Below are positions 16,151 through 25,416 of a stretch of DNA of 64,000 bases, piece after piece; position 1 is the stretch's first letter, and each line of letters begins with the position of its first letter. Location of the stretch: contig NZ_QPKJ02000004.1 of the NCBI RefSeq assembly GCF_003344625.1, positions 372,001-436,000 of the forward strand, given 5' to 3'. Made by a program: the position numbers and the translations under genes. The notes beneath the pieces were generated by a model, which was not told the DNA's origin, made no database searches, and saw only the letters and a program-made list of their open reading frames with translations. This DNA is from Solirubrobacter deserti (GTDB taxonomy: Bacteria > Actinomycetota > Thermoleophilia > Solirubrobacterales > Solirubrobacteraceae).

Positions 16151-17281
16151 GTGGAGAGCCACACCGTCCCCCAGCAACCGACGGTCAGCATCGACGCGCT
16201 CGAGACGTTCGTCGAGCTGCTGGCGCGCGTCGACGCCGACCCCGCGACCGACGACTTCTACAGCCGCCTGTGCGAGGCCACGTGCCGGCTGGCGGACATG
16301 GATCGCGCCGTCATCTTCCGCTACGACGGCGCGCGCCGCCGCGTGCGGGCGGCCGGCGCGTACGGCATCGACCTCGAGGTGTTCGCCGACGCGCAGGTGA
16401 CGGTGGAGACGGTCCGCGTCGCGCGTGACTCGCTCGTCGAGGACCGCGTGATCGAGATCACGGGCGCGGTGGCCGAGGACGTGCCGGAGGAGTACCGCCC
16501 GCTGATCACCGCGACCAACACGCTCGTGTGCACGCCGATGGCGGCCGCGGGCCGCTGGCTGGGCGTGATCCTGTCCGACCGCAAGCCCGACCGCCCGCCG
16601 CTCTCGGACTCCGAGCGCTACGTGCTGTGGACGCTCGGCAAGACCGCCGCGCTCGCCGCCTACGCCCGCCAGGCCACCAACAAGCAGGCGCAGGCGCGCC
16701 AACTGCAGGAACGCATGGACCTCGCGCGCGAGGTGCACGAGTCGGTGATCCAGCGCCTGTTCGGCATCCAGCTCGTGTTCTCCAGCCAGTCCGAGCTCAG
16801 CCCCGCCGCCCGTCAGCGGATCGCGGCCGAGCTCCAGGCCGCGCTGTTCGACCTGCGGCGAGCCCTGCAGCGGCCGCTCGCCCGCCAGGCGCCGGAAACG
16901 AACACCACGCTGCTGGAGGAGGTCCAGCGCCTGCGCTCCGAGCACCGCGACCTGCAGCTCGTGCTCACGCCCGGCAGCGAGGCCACGCAGATCCCGGCCC
17001 GCTACGAGCCGCTGGCGCAGTCCGTGCTCGCGGAGGCCGTCCGCAACGCGCACAAGCACGCGGACCCGAGCAAGGTCGAGGTGACGCTGAGCATCAGCGA
17101 GGACGACAACCTGATGCTGGACGTGGTCAACGACGGCGTCCGCGGCCGGGCGCGCCAGAGCGGCATGGGGCTCAAGCTGGCCGCGCTCGAGGCGCTGCAG
17201 TTCGGCGGGATCGTGGAGTTCGGGGAGCGTGATCCCGGGCGCTGGCGGGTGCGATTGACGGTGCCGCTTGACCGGACCTGA
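16151..17281 (+). CDS. GAF-domain sensor histidine kinase (cytosolic)
   Basis: A protein of 376 residues without transmembrane segments. A GAF domain covers about residues 25-170. A dimerisation helix follows, with likely phospho-acceptor His196 in DLAREVHESVIQRL, and then an ATPase domain with NAHKHADPSKV (N box) and the glycines of SGMGLKL. It resembles the NarL-partner kinases of actinobacteria that sense redox state or small ligands through GAF. The gene overlaps the following response regulator by 14 bases, so the two form a pair. GTG 16151 follows TAGGCT, suggesting a leaderless transcript. Confidence 0.85.
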   Translation: MESHTVPQQPTVSIDALETFVELLARVDADPATDDFYSRLCEATCRLADMDRAVIFRYDGARRRVRAAGAYGIDLEVFADAQVTVETVRVARDSLVEDRVIEITGAVAEDVPEEYRPLITATNTLVCTPMAAAGRWLGVILSDRKPDRPPLSDSERYVLWTLGKTAALAAYARQATNKQAQARQLQERMDLAREVHESVIQRLFGIQLVFSSQSELSPAARQRIAAELQAALFDLRRALQRPLARQAPETNTTLLEEVQRLRSEHRDLQLVLTPGSEATQIPARYEPLAQSVLAEAVRNAHKHADPSKVEVTLSISEDDNLMLDVVNDGVRGRARQSGMGLKLAALEALQFGGIVEFGERDPGRWRVRLTVPLDRT

Positions 17282-17912
17282 CCTGAGCCCGAGCCGGATC
17301 GCCGCCGGCACGAGCGACCGCAAGCTGCGCGTGCTGGTCGTCGACGACCACGAGGTCGTGCACTGGGGCCTGCGGCTGATGCTCGGTGAGCAGCCGTGGG
17401 TGGAGCGCTGCCTGTCCGCGCGCAACACGCAGGAGGCGCTCGCGCTCGCCCGCCGCTATGACCCGCACGTCGCGCTCGTGGACCTGTTCGTCGGGCAGGA
17501 GTCGGGCGCGGAGATCTGCGCGCAGCTGATCGCGCTCAGCCCCCGCATCAACGTCCTGCTGATCTCGGGTGCCGGCCGCATCTCCCCGAACGCGGCACGG
17601 GCCGCGGGCGCGTCCGGGTTCATCTCCAAGGACTGGCCCGCCGCCGACATCGCGGGCGCCGTGCGCATGGTCGGCCTCGGCATGACCGTGTTCAAGCCGC
17701 ACGAGGCGCCCGCCGGCCCACCGCTCTCCGAACGCGAGCGCGAGGTTCTGGAGGCGATCGCGGGCGGCGCGACCAACCGCGAGATCGCGGGCGAGCTGTT
17801 CCTCTCGCCGCACACCGTCAAGGAGCACACGTCGTCGCTCTATCGCAAGCTGGGTGTGAGAAACCGCGCCGAGGCGGTGCAGAAGGCGCAGCGGCTCGGC
17901 CTCATCTCGTGA
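17268..17912 (+). CDS. LuxR/NarL-family response regulator
   Basis: A protein of 214 residues starting at TTG 17268. The receiver domain has acidic residues in VLVVDDHEVVHWG, a phospho-acceptor Asp72 in ALVDLFVG and a Lys in FISKDW. The C-terminal helix-turn-helix reads LSEREREVLEAIAGGATNRE and continues into HTVKEHTSSLYRKLGVRNRA. It is the partner of the GAF kinase upstream. A later start at the GTG of VLVVDD would shorten the receiver, so TTG is preferred though weak. Targets are unknown; the fab operon immediately downstream is one possibility. Confidence 0.85.
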   Translation: MTGPDLSPSRIAAGTSDRKLRVLVVDDHEVVHWGLRLMLGEQPWVERCLSARNTQEALALARRYDPHVALVDLFVGQESGAEICAQLIALSPRINVLLISGAGRISPNAARAAGASGFISKDWPAADIAGAVRMVGLGMTVFKPHEAPAGPPLSEREREVLEAIAGGATNREIAGELFLSPHTVKEHTSSLYRKLGVRNRAEAVQKAQRLGLIS

Positions 17913-17918
17913 GCGAGT

Positions 17919-17945
17919 GGGTGGGCGCCACCCCCTAAGCGGGGG
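17919..17945. terminator. Overlapping hairpins after the response regulator gene
   Basis: GGGTGG/CCACCC (17919-17933, three-base loop) and CCCCC/GGGGG (17931-17945, five-base loop) share three bases, so only one can form at a time. No T run follows. They may end the kinase-regulator transcript. Confidence 0.35.
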
Positions 17946-17961
17946 GTAGGCGGGCGGCGAG

Positions 17962-17981
17962 GGTGTGAGGCGGCGCACACC
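17962..17981. promoter_or_regulatory. Inverted repeat just before fabH
   Basis: GGTGTG and CACACC arms around an eight-base centre, ending three bases before GTG 17985. The position is suited to an operator controlling the fatty-acid operon. Confidence 0.35.
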
Positions 17982-17984
17982 TGC

Positions 17985-19025
17985 GTGAAGGTGCAGAGTG
18001 TGAGCAACGCCACCCTTCCCCCTGAGCTGCATCAGATCGCGCGCGACGCCGCGCGCACCGGGCGGCGACCCGCACCCCCGCGGACCGCGACGATCCTCGG
18101 GCTCGGCCACTACCTGCCCAGCGAGGTCGTACCCAACGCCGAGATCGCGGAGCGCATCGGCGTCGACGACCACTGGATCGTCAAGCGCACCGGCATCAAG
18201 GCCCGCCGCCGCGCCGCGGCCAACGAGGGCACGACCGACATGGCCGTCAAGGCCGCGCGCCGTGCCCTGCAGGACGCGGGCGTGCAGGCCAAGGACCTCG
18301 ACTACGTGATCGTCGCCACCATGAGCGCGGACGAGATCACCCCGAACGCCGCGCCGCTCGTCGCCCACGCGCTCGGCGCCGGGCGTGCCGCCGCCTTCGA
18401 CATCGGCGCCGCCTGCACGGGCTTCCTCGCCGGCCTCTCCCAGAGCGCCGCGCTGATCGAGGTCGGCCGCGCGGAGCGCATCCTGCTGGTCGGCGCGGAG
18501 AAGCTCACCCGCATCACCGACTTCGACGACAAGAAGACCGGCATGCTGTTCGGCGACGGCGCGGGCGCCGTGGTGCTCGGCCCCAACGAGGGCGAGGGCG
18601 GCATCGGCCCGATCGACCTGCAGGCCGACGGCGGCCTGGGCGACACGATCATGGCCACGCCCGAGGACCCGTACATCCGCATGGACGGGATCTCGACGTT
18701 CAAGATCGCGGTCAAGAACCTGTCCGAGTCGACGGTCTACGCGGTCGCCGCTGCGGGTCTCGAGCTCGACGACATCGACCTGTTCGTCTACCACCAGGCC
18801 AACAGCCGGATCCTGAAGGCCGTCGGCGAGCGCCTCGAGCTGGACGCGTCGAAGGTCGCGGACTACATCGCCCAGCTCGGCAACACGTCCGCCGCGTCGA
18901 TCCCGCTCACGCTGAGCCTCTCCCGCGAGGACGGGCGGCTGCGCCCCGGGCAGAAGATCCTGATCGGCGCGATCGGCGCGGGCTTCACGTGGGGCGCCGG
19001 CGTGATGGAGTGGACCGCGTCGTGA
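17985..19025 (+). CDS. fabH: 3-oxoacyl-ACP synthase III (KAS III)
   Basis: A protein of 346 residues, slightly longer than the usual 320-330 because of about 35 extra N-terminal residues. The catalytic Cys is in GAACTGFLAGLS (about 144), with His in VYHQANSRI and Asn in LGNTSAASIP, giving the Cys-His-Asn triad. It condenses acyl-CoA with malonyl-ACP to start fatty-acid chains. GTG 17985 is used here; GTG 18000 is an equally possible start. First gene of the fab operon; its stop overlaps fabG as GTGA. Confidence 0.92.
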   Translation: MKVQSVSNATLPPELHQIARDAARTGRRPAPPRTATILGLGHYLPSEVVPNAEIAERIGVDDHWIVKRTGIKARRRAAANEGTTDMAVKAARRALQDAGVQAKDLDYVIVATMSADEITPNAAPLVAHALGAGRAAAFDIGAACTGFLAGLSQSAALIEVGRAERILLVGAEKLTRITDFDDKKTGMLFGDGAGAVVLGPNEGEGGIGPIDLQADGGLGDTIMATPEDPYIRMDGISTFKIAVKNLSESTVYAVAAAGLELDDIDLFVYHQANSRILKAVGERLELDASKVADYIAQLGNTSAASIPLTLSLSREDGRLRPGQKILIGAIGAGFTWGAGVMEWTAS

Positions 19026-19762
19026 GCGCCCGTCCCGAGAACGCCGTCGCGCTCGTCACGGGCGCGTCCAAGGGCATCGGCTCGGCGATCGCGAAGGCGC
19101 TCGCGGCCGACGGCTGGGCGGTCGCGGTCAACTACCGCTCCGACGAGGCCGGCGCCAACGCCGTGGTCGAGGCCATCGAGGCCGAAGGCGGCACGGCGAA
19201 GTCCATCCACGCCGATGTCACCAACGGCGACGCCAAGGCGCTGCTCAAGCAGGTCGAGGAGGCGCTCGGCGGTCCCGTTCTGGCGCTCGTCAACAACGCG
19301 GGCGTCGCGCGCGACAACATCGCGCTGCAGCTCACGGACGAGGACTGGGACGTCGTCATCGGCACCAACCTCTCGCCCGCGTTCCGGCTCACGCGCGACT
19401 CGCTGCGCTCGATGATCAAGGCCCGCTACGGCCGCGTGATCAACATCGCGTCGGTCGTCGGGCCACGCGCGAACGCCGGGCAGTCCAATTACGCGGCGGC
19501 CAAGGCGGGCCTGATCGGCATGACCAAGACGATCGCCGCCGAGGTCGCGCGCCGGGGAGTGACCGTGAATGCGGTCGCACCTGGTTTCATCGCCACCGAC
19601 ATGACGGCCGAGCTGGCCACGGACGAGATCGTCAAGGCGATCCCCGCCCGCCGGCAAGGCACGCCGGAGGAGGTCGCCGCCGCCGTGCGCTTCCTCGCCT
19701 CCGACGACGCCGGGTACGTCACCGGCACCACGCTGTATGTCGACGGCGGAATGTCCGCTTAA
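19022..19762 (+). CDS. fabG: 3-oxoacyl-ACP reductase
   Basis: A protein of 246 residues, typical for FabG. It has the SDR cofactor motif TGASKGIG, NNAG, and the catalytic Ser, Tyr and Lys in NIASVVG and QSNYAAAKAG. The ending YVTGTTLYVDGGMSA is characteristic. It reduces 3-oxoacyl-ACP with NADPH. GTG 19022 overlaps the fabH stop. Twenty bases and a good ribosome site separate it from acpP. Confidence 0.93.
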   Translation: MSARPENAVALVTGASKGIGSAIAKALAADGWAVAVNYRSDEAGANAVVEAIEAEGGTAKSIHADVTNGDAKALLKQVEEALGGPVLALVNNAGVARDNIALQLTDEDWDVVIGTNLSPAFRLTRDSLRSMIKARYGRVINIASVVGPRANAGQSNYAAAKAGLIGMTKTIAAEVARRGVTVNAVAPGFIATDMTAELATDEIVKAIPARRQGTPEEVAAAVRFLASDDAGYVTGTTLYVDGGMSA

Positions 19763-19782
19763 ACCCAGAAGGAGACCCACCC

Positions 19783-20031
19783 ATGGCCAACGCCATCACC
19801 GAAGAAGCCGTTCAGAAGACCGTTTACGAGGCGCTGCCGCAGTTCGGCGTCGACGAGTCCGACATCACGCGCGAGGCGACCTTCGAGGACCTCGACGTGG
19901 ACTCGCTGGATCTCGCCGAGCTCTCGCAGATCATCGAGGACGAGTACGGCGTCGCCCTCAAGGGTGACGACGTCGGCAAGATCAAGACGGTCGGCGACGC
20001 GATCGACCTGGTGGTGCAGAAGGGTTCATGA
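19783..20031 (+). CDS. acpP: Acyl carrier protein
   Basis: A protein of 82 residues with the phosphopantetheine attachment Ser41 in the DSL motif (EDLDVDSLDLAEL). It is acidic, as expected for ACP. AGAAGGAG lies seven bases before ATG, the best ribosome site in the operon, fitting the high demand for ACP. The stop overlaps the fabF ATG. Confidence 0.94.
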   Translation: MANAITEEAVQKTVYEALPQFGVDESDITREATFEDLDVDSLDLAELSQIIEDEYGVALKGDDVGKIKTVGDAIDLVVQKGS

Positions 20032-21227
20032 GCCGCGAGGTCGTCATCACCGGCGTCGGCGCCGTCACCCCGCTCGGGGTCGGCGCGCGCACGCTGCATG
20101 AGCGCTGGAGCGCCGGCGTCGTCGGCATCGCCGACGGCAAGGGCGCCGCGACGGAGTTCGAACCGACCGAGCACCTGTCCGTCAAGGAGGTCCGCCGGGC
20201 CGATCGCTTCACGCAGTTCGCGCTGGTCGCGGGCGACGAGGCGCTGGCCGAAGCGGGCTGGAGCGACGAGCTGCCCTACGAGGGCGACCGCATCGCCTCC
20301 ATCCTGGGCACGGGCATCGGCGGCATCGGCACGCTCGAGCGCGGCAAGGAGCTGTTGATCGAGCACGGGCCCAAGAAGGTCCCGCCGCTCTCCGTGCCGC
20401 TGATGATGAGCAACGCCGCGGCCGCGGCGGTCTCCATGCGCTTCAAGCTGCTCGGCCCCTGCCACGGCATCGTCTCCGCGTGCTCCGGCGGCGCGGACGC
20501 CATCGGTGCCGCGAAGATGATGATCGAGTCGGGCCACGTCGACGCCGTCGTCACCGGCGGCTCGGAGGCGGCGCTGACGCCGCTGTCCAACGCGGCGTTC
20601 AGCGCGCTCGACGCGCTCTCGCCGTCCGGCATCTCGCGCCCGTTCGACAAGGACCGTGACGGCTTCGTCATGGGCGAGGGCGGCGCGATCCTCATCCTCG
20701 AGACGCGCGAGAACGCCGAGAAGCGCGGCGCCAAGATCCTCGGCACCCTGCGCGGGTACGGCGCGTCCGCGGACGCCTACCACCTGACCGCACCGGACAA
20801 GACCGGCGGCGGCCCGTCGCGGGCGATGCAGCTCGCGATGAAGGACGCCGGCATCACGCCCGAGGACATCGTCTACGTCAACGCGCACGGCACGTCCACG
20901 TCGCTGAACGACTCCGCCGAGACCGCCGCGCTGAAGACCGCCCTGGGCGATCGCGCGTACGAGATCCCCGTGTCGTCGCTGAAGTCGTCGATCGGCCACC
21001 TGCTCGGCGCCGCCGGCGCCGTGGAGGCCGTGGCGACCCTGCTCGCGCTGCGCGACCGGATCGCCCCGCCGACGCTCGGGCTCGAGAACCCGGGCGAGGG
21101 CCTGGATCTCGACTACGTCCCCGGTTCCGCCAAGCCGCTCAACATCGACGACAAGCCCGCGATCGCGATCTCGTCGTCGTTCGGGTTCGGCGGCCACAAC
21201 GCCGTCGTCGCGCTGGAGGCAGCATGA
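20028..21227 (+). CDS. fabF: 3-oxoacyl-ACP synthase II (KAS II)
   Basis: A protein of 399 residues. The catalytic Cys152 lies in VSACSGGADAIG, the first His in VNAHGTSTSLND and the second in SSIGHLLGAAGAVE, the normal elongating-KAS set. It extends acyl-ACP with malonyl-ACP. Coupled by ATGA to acpP upstream and to fabI downstream. Length is slightly short of the usual 410. Confidence 0.93.
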   Translation: MSREVVITGVGAVTPLGVGARTLHERWSAGVVGIADGKGAATEFEPTEHLSVKEVRRADRFTQFALVAGDEALAEAGWSDELPYEGDRIASILGTGIGGIGTLERGKELLIEHGPKKVPPLSVPLMMSNAAAAAVSMRFKLLGPCHGIVSACSGGADAIGAAKMMIESGHVDAVVTGGSEAALTPLSNAAFSALDALSPSGISRPFDKDRDGFVMGEGGAILILETRENAEKRGAKILGTLRGYGASADAYHLTAPDKTGGGPSRAMQLAMKDAGITPEDIVYVNAHGTSTSLNDSAETAALKTALGDRAYEIPVSSLKSSIGHLLGAAGAVEAVATLLALRDRIAPPTLGLENPGEGLDLDYVPGSAKPLNIDDKPAIAISSSFGFGGHNAVVALEAA

Positions 21228-22024
21228 GCCTCAAGGGCAAGAAGCTCCTGATCACGGGCGTCATCAACCGCGAGTCGATCGCGTTCGAGGTCGCCAAGCA
21301 GGCCCAGGAGTCCGGTGCGGAGATCGTCCTCACCGGCTTCGGGCGCGCCAAGCGCATGACCGAGCGCTCGGCCAACCGGCTGGATCCGGTGCCGGACGTG
21401 CTCGAGCTCGACGTCAACAAGCCCGAGGACATCGAGGCGGTCGCCGCCGACCTCAAGGAGCGCTGGGGGCGCGTCGACGGCGTGCTGCACGCGATCGCGT
21501 TCGCCCCGGAGGACGCGCTCGGCGGCAACTTCCTCAACACGCCACCCGAGAGCGCGATCACCGCGTTCCAGACCAGCGCGTACTCGCTGAAGGCGCTGAC
21601 GGTCGGGCTCTCCGAGCTGTTCCCGGAGGAGGGCGCGTCGATCGTCGGGCTCGACTTCGACGCGCAGGTCGCCTGGCCGGTCTACGACTGGATGGGCGTC
21701 GCGAAGGCGGCGCTGGAGGCCACGGCGCGGTATCTCGCCCGTGACCTCGGGCCCCGGCGCGTGCGCGTGAACCTGGTGTCCGCCGGGCCGCTGGCCACCT
21801 TGGCCGCGCGCGGGATCCCCGGGTTCAGCGATCTCGCGAGCGCCTGGGAGAAGCAGGCGCCGCTGCCGTGGGACGTCGAGGACCCGGCGCCGGTCGCGGA
21901 GACGATCAACTTCCTGCTCGGCGACGGCTCGCGGGCCATCACGGCGGAGATCATCCACGTCGACGGCGGCTTCCACGCGATGGGCACGCAGATCGTGCCG
22001 TTGCGGGAAGAGGTCGAGGCATGA
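21224..22024 (+). CDS. fabI: Enoyl-ACP reductase (FabI/InhA type)
   Basis: A protein of 266 residues. It has the variant cofactor motif ITGVINRESIAFE and the catalytic pair Tyr154 and Lys161 in YDWMGVAKAALE, spaced by six residues as in FabI/InhA rather than three. The stretch LVSAGPLATLAARGI resembles the substrate loop of mycobacterial InhA. It performs the last reduction of each elongation cycle and belongs to the family targeted by isoniazid and triclosan. Coupled by ATGA on both sides. Confidence 0.92.
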   Translation: MSLKGKKLLITGVINRESIAFEVAKQAQESGAEIVLTGFGRAKRMTERSANRLDPVPDVLELDVNKPEDIEAVAADLKERWGRVDGVLHAIAFAPEDALGGNFLNTPPESAITAFQTSAYSLKALTVGLSELFPEEGASIVGLDFDAQVAWPVYDWMGVAKAALEATARYLARDLGPRRVRVNLVSAGPLATLAARGIPGFSDLASAWEKQAPLPWDVEDPAPVAETINFLLGDGSRAITAEIIHVDGGFHAMGTQIVPLREEVEA

Positions 22025-23133
22025 AGAACGCCGTCTTCCTGACGGGCGCGACCGGCTTCCTCGGCATGGAGGTGCTCGCGCGCCTCGTCGAGCGCGGCGA
22101 CCGGGACGTCGTCGCGCTCGTGCGCGCGGCCGACTCCGCCGCCGCGACCGAGCGCCTGCACGGTGTGATGGCGAAGCTGTGGCGGGACCCCTCGCCGTAC
22201 TTCGAGCGCGTCCAGGCCGTCGCGGGCGACGTCACCTCGCCGGGCCTGGGCATGGACCGCGAGGAGCGCGCGCACATCGCCGAGGAGGTCACCGCGGTGA
22301 TGCACTGCGCGGCCTCGATCTCGTTCGACCTCCCGCTCGAGGAGGCGCGCCAGATCAATGTGGAGGGCACGCGCGAGATCATCGGGTTCGCGCGGCAGGC
22401 CAAGAACTGCGGCCGGCTGGATCGCTTCATCCACGTCTCGACCGCGTATGTGGCCGGCATCACCAAGGGCCTCTTCCGCGAGCGCCAGCTCGACGCGGGC
22501 CAGGAGTTCCGCAACACGTACGAGCAGACCAAGTGGGAAGCCGAGCACGTGGTCAACGAGGCGTCCGACCTGGACCCCGTGATCGCGCGCCCGTCGATCG
22601 TCATGGGTGAGTCCGAGTCGGGCTGGACCCCGGCCTTCAATGTCCTGTACTGGCCGATCCGCGCGTTCTCGCGCGGGCTGTTCGAGAGCGTCCCGGCGCG
22701 GCCCGAGGCGCTGGTGGACGTCGTGCCCGTCGACTACGTCGCCGACGCGCTCGTCCACCTGCTCGACGACACGTCCGCGTCCGGCGTGGTGAACCTGGTG
22801 AGCGGCCGCGAGGCCTGCTCGGTCGACGACCTCGTCGGGATGACGTCGGCCGCGTTCGGCCGCGAGCGCCCGCCCGTCGTCGCCCCCGGCTCGACCGGCA
22901 CGGGCTCCGCCCACGCCGACGACCAGGCCCAGGTCTACTTCCCGTACTTCGACATGGACATGGTCTTCGACGACGCGCGCGCCCGCGCGCTGCTCGGCCC
23001 GGCGGGCATCAAGTGCCCGCACCTGACCGACTACTTCCCGCGGCTGATCGAGTACGCCCAGCAGACGCGCTGGGGCAAGACGCCCCAGACGCGTGAGGAA
23101 GCCGCCTCAGACGCGGTTCACCACGCGGCGTGA
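22021..23133 (+). CDS. Extended SDR, acyl-reductase (NAD_binding_4) type
   Basis: A protein of 370 residues. Its cofactor motif is TGATGFLG near residue 8 and its active site is YEQTKWEAE. HVSTAYVAG and RPSIVMGESESGW are typical of the male-sterility or fatty acyl reductase branch of extended SDRs. This branch reduces acyl thioesters to aldehydes or alcohols, or acts in polyketide and lipid pathways. Being last in the fab operon with an ATGA overlap suggests it takes acyl-ACP or acyl-CoA from the pathway. A dehydratase (fabZ) is absent here, but this enzyme does not look like one. Exact substrate is not determined. Confidence 0.75.
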   Translation: MKNAVFLTGATGFLGMEVLARLVERGDRDVVALVRAADSAAATERLHGVMAKLWRDPSPYFERVQAVAGDVTSPGLGMDREERAHIAEEVTAVMHCAASISFDLPLEEARQINVEGTREIIGFARQAKNCGRLDRFIHVSTAYVAGITKGLFRERQLDAGQEFRNTYEQTKWEAEHVVNEASDLDPVIARPSIVMGESESGWTPAFNVLYWPIRAFSRGLFESVPARPEALVDVVPVDYVADALVHLLDDTSASGVVNLVSGREACSVDDLVGMTSAAFGRERPPVVAPGSTGTGSAHADDQAQVYFPYFDMDMVFDDARARALLGPAGIKCPHLTDYFPRLIEYAQQTRWGKTPQTREEAASDAVHHAA

Positions 23134-23157
23134 GTCGTCGCTGAAGGCCCGGACGGT

Positions 23158-23178
23158 CAGGCGCTCGAGCTGCGCCTG
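23158..23178. terminator. Hairpin after the fab operon
   Basis: Seven-base arms CAGGCGC and GCGCCTG with a seven-base loop, 25 bases after the SDR stop. No T run follows, so termination is plausible but unproved. Confidence 0.4.
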
Positions 23179-23196
23179 GCCGGAGGCACGCGACGG

Positions 23197-23202
23197 TAGG
23201 CT
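23197..23202 (+). promoter_or_regulatory. Candidate -10 box for the membrane protein at 23209
   Basis: TAGGCT, six bases before GTG 23209; no ribosome site is visible. Confidence 0.45.
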
Positions 23203-23208
23203 CCGCGT

Positions 23209-25410
23209 GTGTGGACCGCTGTTTTCCAGACTCGCGCGGGCGGTTCGCCGCTGCATGCTCCGCGTTCCGCGTCCGCGGGGCTGCGTCTGCTGGCCGCCTC
23301 GGCGGTGCTCGTGTTCGGCGTCGCCGCCGTCGTGGGCCTCAACGGTCCCGCTGAGCGCCTCGAGACGCTCGCGTGGGCGGGCGCGTTCGGCGTCGCCCTG
23401 CCGGCCGGTCTGATCCTCGGCGCGTGGCAGGAGCGGCGGCTCGCGGCGGCGGCGCCCGCGGCCGCCTGGCGCGGCTTGGCGCTCGGCGTGGCGGTGCTCG
23501 TCGCCGGCCTGCTCGTCCGCGCCGCGGGCTCGGCGACGCGTCCGTTCCACCTGATCGTCGCCCTCGCGGCCGCCGCGGCGCTCGCGGCCCCGTTCGTCGC
23601 CGCCGCGCGCTGGCGCGACCCCCAGGACGCGAGCCCGGGTCCGGCTCTCGCGATCGTGCTGGTCGCGCTCGTGGCGGGCATCGTCCCGTTCCTCACCGCA
23701 GGCGCCCGCCGGCCCGGCGCGCTGCTCGCCGCGTTGGTGTTCGCGGCGGTCCTGGTGGTGGCGCTGCGGGTGACGCGGACCCGGACGCCGGCGCCCGGGC
23801 CGCGCTGGGCGCTCGACGTCCTGGTGGCGCTGTTGATCACGGGCCTGGTCGTCACCCTGCCCGACCTGCTCGCGCAGTGGCCGGCGACGCTCCAGCACCA
23901 CTACAACTTCTTCCTCGGGCCGGCGAACGCCGTCCTGCACGGCCGGGCGATGCTCGACGAGACGTGGTCGCAGTACGGCGTCGTCTCGATCGACGCGCTG
24001 GCGGTGATCTTCAGCGCACTGCCGATCGGCTACGGCCAGCTGTTCCTGCTGTGCGTGGTGATGACCGTCCTCCAGTTCGTGTGCGTGTACGCGACGTTGC
24101 GGCTGGCCGGTCTGCACATGCTGCTCGCGGCCGTCGCGCTGCTGTTCGCGGTCGCCGGCAGCCTGCTCGCGCTGCCGGGCATCTACGCGATCTACCCCAG
24201 CATCACGCCGCTGCGCTTCGGCATCCCGTACCTGATCGTGCTGGCGGCGGTGCTGGGCGCACGGCGGGACCGCTCGACGCTCGTGGCCCAGCTCGCGCTG
24301 ATCGCGTGCGCGGCGGTGTGGAGCTTCGAGACCTGGGTCTACAGCGCGACGACCTTCGGCTTCCTCGTTCTAGCGGACGCGCTTCGCGACCGCCCGACCG
24401 TCGTGCGGGTCGTGCTGGTGCGGGTCGCACAGGCACTCGCCGTGACCGTCGCGAGCATCGTGGTGCTCACGCTGATTACGCTGGTCGCCAGCGGCGGCGT
24501 GGACTGGGGCCCGTACGCCGAGTTCCTGCGGCTGTACGCCGGCTCCTCCTTCGGCCAGGTGCCGATCGTCCTCTTCTCGCCCGGGCCGCTGACCGCCGCC
24601 GGGATCTTCCTCACCGCCACGCTGGTGCTGTGGCTGGCGCTGGACCGGCCACACTGGCTCGACGCGCCGGCGCGTACCGCACTCGCGGGCTTCACCGGCT
24701 TCGCGATCGGCGCGTTCACCTACTACATCTCCCGCTCGTCGACCTTCACGCTGATGAACGTGCTGGTGCCGGTCGTCGCGATCGGCGCGCTGTGGGTGCA
24801 CGTCCTGCTGCGCGCCGAGCGGCAGCTGCTGCGGGTGCTCGCGGCCGGCGCGCTGCTCGCCGGCGCGGGCCTGACGCTCGTCACCTCCCGGAGCGAGATC
24901 GAGACGAACTTCAAGCTCACGGCGATCGGCCGGGCCGGCGACGCGCCGAGCGCGTGGAAGCGGCTCTGGGACAACCCCGTGCTCGACCCCCGCGCACCGG
25001 CGGGCGTCGCGCTGCTCGATCGTCACCTTCCCGCCGGCGAGCGAGCGCTCGTCATCACCGAACCCGACCTGACGACGGAGATCCTGCTGCGCGCCCACCG
25101 CGACAACGTCCTGCCGATCGCCAACGCGATGCAGGACGACCTGGTGGCCGCGCTCGTCGAACGGGCGCGAACGGCGGCCGAGGACGTCCCGCCCGGGGCG
25201 CTGCTGCTGACCTCACCGCCGGTGCGCCCGCCCGGCCGGCTCAACTCGCTCGGCGGCCGGACGGACCCGACGCGTGAAGGCCATCACTCGCCGCGCGACT
25301 TCACGCGTCCGCAGACGCAGGCGCTCGAGGTCCTGCAACGGCGCTTCACGTTCAGCGTCGTAGAGCGCAGCCCCGGCGGGCTCACGCTCGTCCGCCTTCA
25401 GCCCCGCTGA
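23209..25410 (+). CDS. Large polytopic membrane protein (possible GT-C glycosyltransferase)
   Basis: A protein of 733 residues with about twelve to fourteen transmembrane helices across residues 20-560, then a soluble C-terminal domain of about 170 residues. The segment NFFLGPANAVLHGRAMLDE after the fifth or sixth helix, with short charged outer loops, resembles GT-C lipid-linked sugar transferases and O-antigen polymerase-like proteins. No diagnostic DD or DE motif is clear, so the assignment is weak. It lies at the edge of the polysaccharide region, and its 3' end is six bases from the convergent sugar-dehydrogenase gene. Confidence 0.6.
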   Translation: MWTAVFQTRAGGSPLHAPRSASAGLRLLAASAVLVFGVAAVVGLNGPAERLETLAWAGAFGVALPAGLILGAWQERRLAAAAPAAAWRGLALGVAVLVAGLLVRAAGSATRPFHLIVALAAAAALAAPFVAAARWRDPQDASPGPALAIVLVALVAGIVPFLTAGARRPGALLAALVFAAVLVVALRVTRTRTPAPGPRWALDVLVALLITGLVVTLPDLLAQWPATLQHHYNFFLGPANAVLHGRAMLDETWSQYGVVSIDALAVIFSALPIGYGQLFLLCVVMTVLQFVCVYATLRLAGLHMLLAAVALLFAVAGSLLALPGIYAIYPSITPLRFGIPYLIVLAAVLGARRDRSTLVAQLALIACAAVWSFETWVYSATTFGFLVLADALRDRPTVVRVVLVRVAQALAVTVASIVVLTLITLVASGGVDWGPYAEFLRLYAGSSFGQVPIVLFSPGPLTAAGIFLTATLVLWLALDRPHWLDAPARTALAGFTGFAIGAFTYYISRSSTFTLMNVLVPVVAIGALWVHVLLRAERQLLRVLAAGALLAGAGLTLVTSRSEIETNFKLTAIGRAGDAPSAWKRLWDNPVLDPRAPAGVALLDRHLPAGERALVITEPDLTTEILLRAHRDNVLPIANAMQDDLVAALVERARTAAEDVPPGALLLTSPPVRPPGRLNSLGGRTDPTREGHHSPRDFTRPQTQALEVLQRRFTFSVVERSPGGLTLVRLQPR

Positions 25411-25416
25411 CCCAGG

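Noticed and set aside
23134..23208. fabZ-like dehydratase missing from the fab operon
   Set aside because: The gap is too short for a gene, and the SDR upstream lacks hot-dog fold motifs; the dehydratase must be elsewhere.
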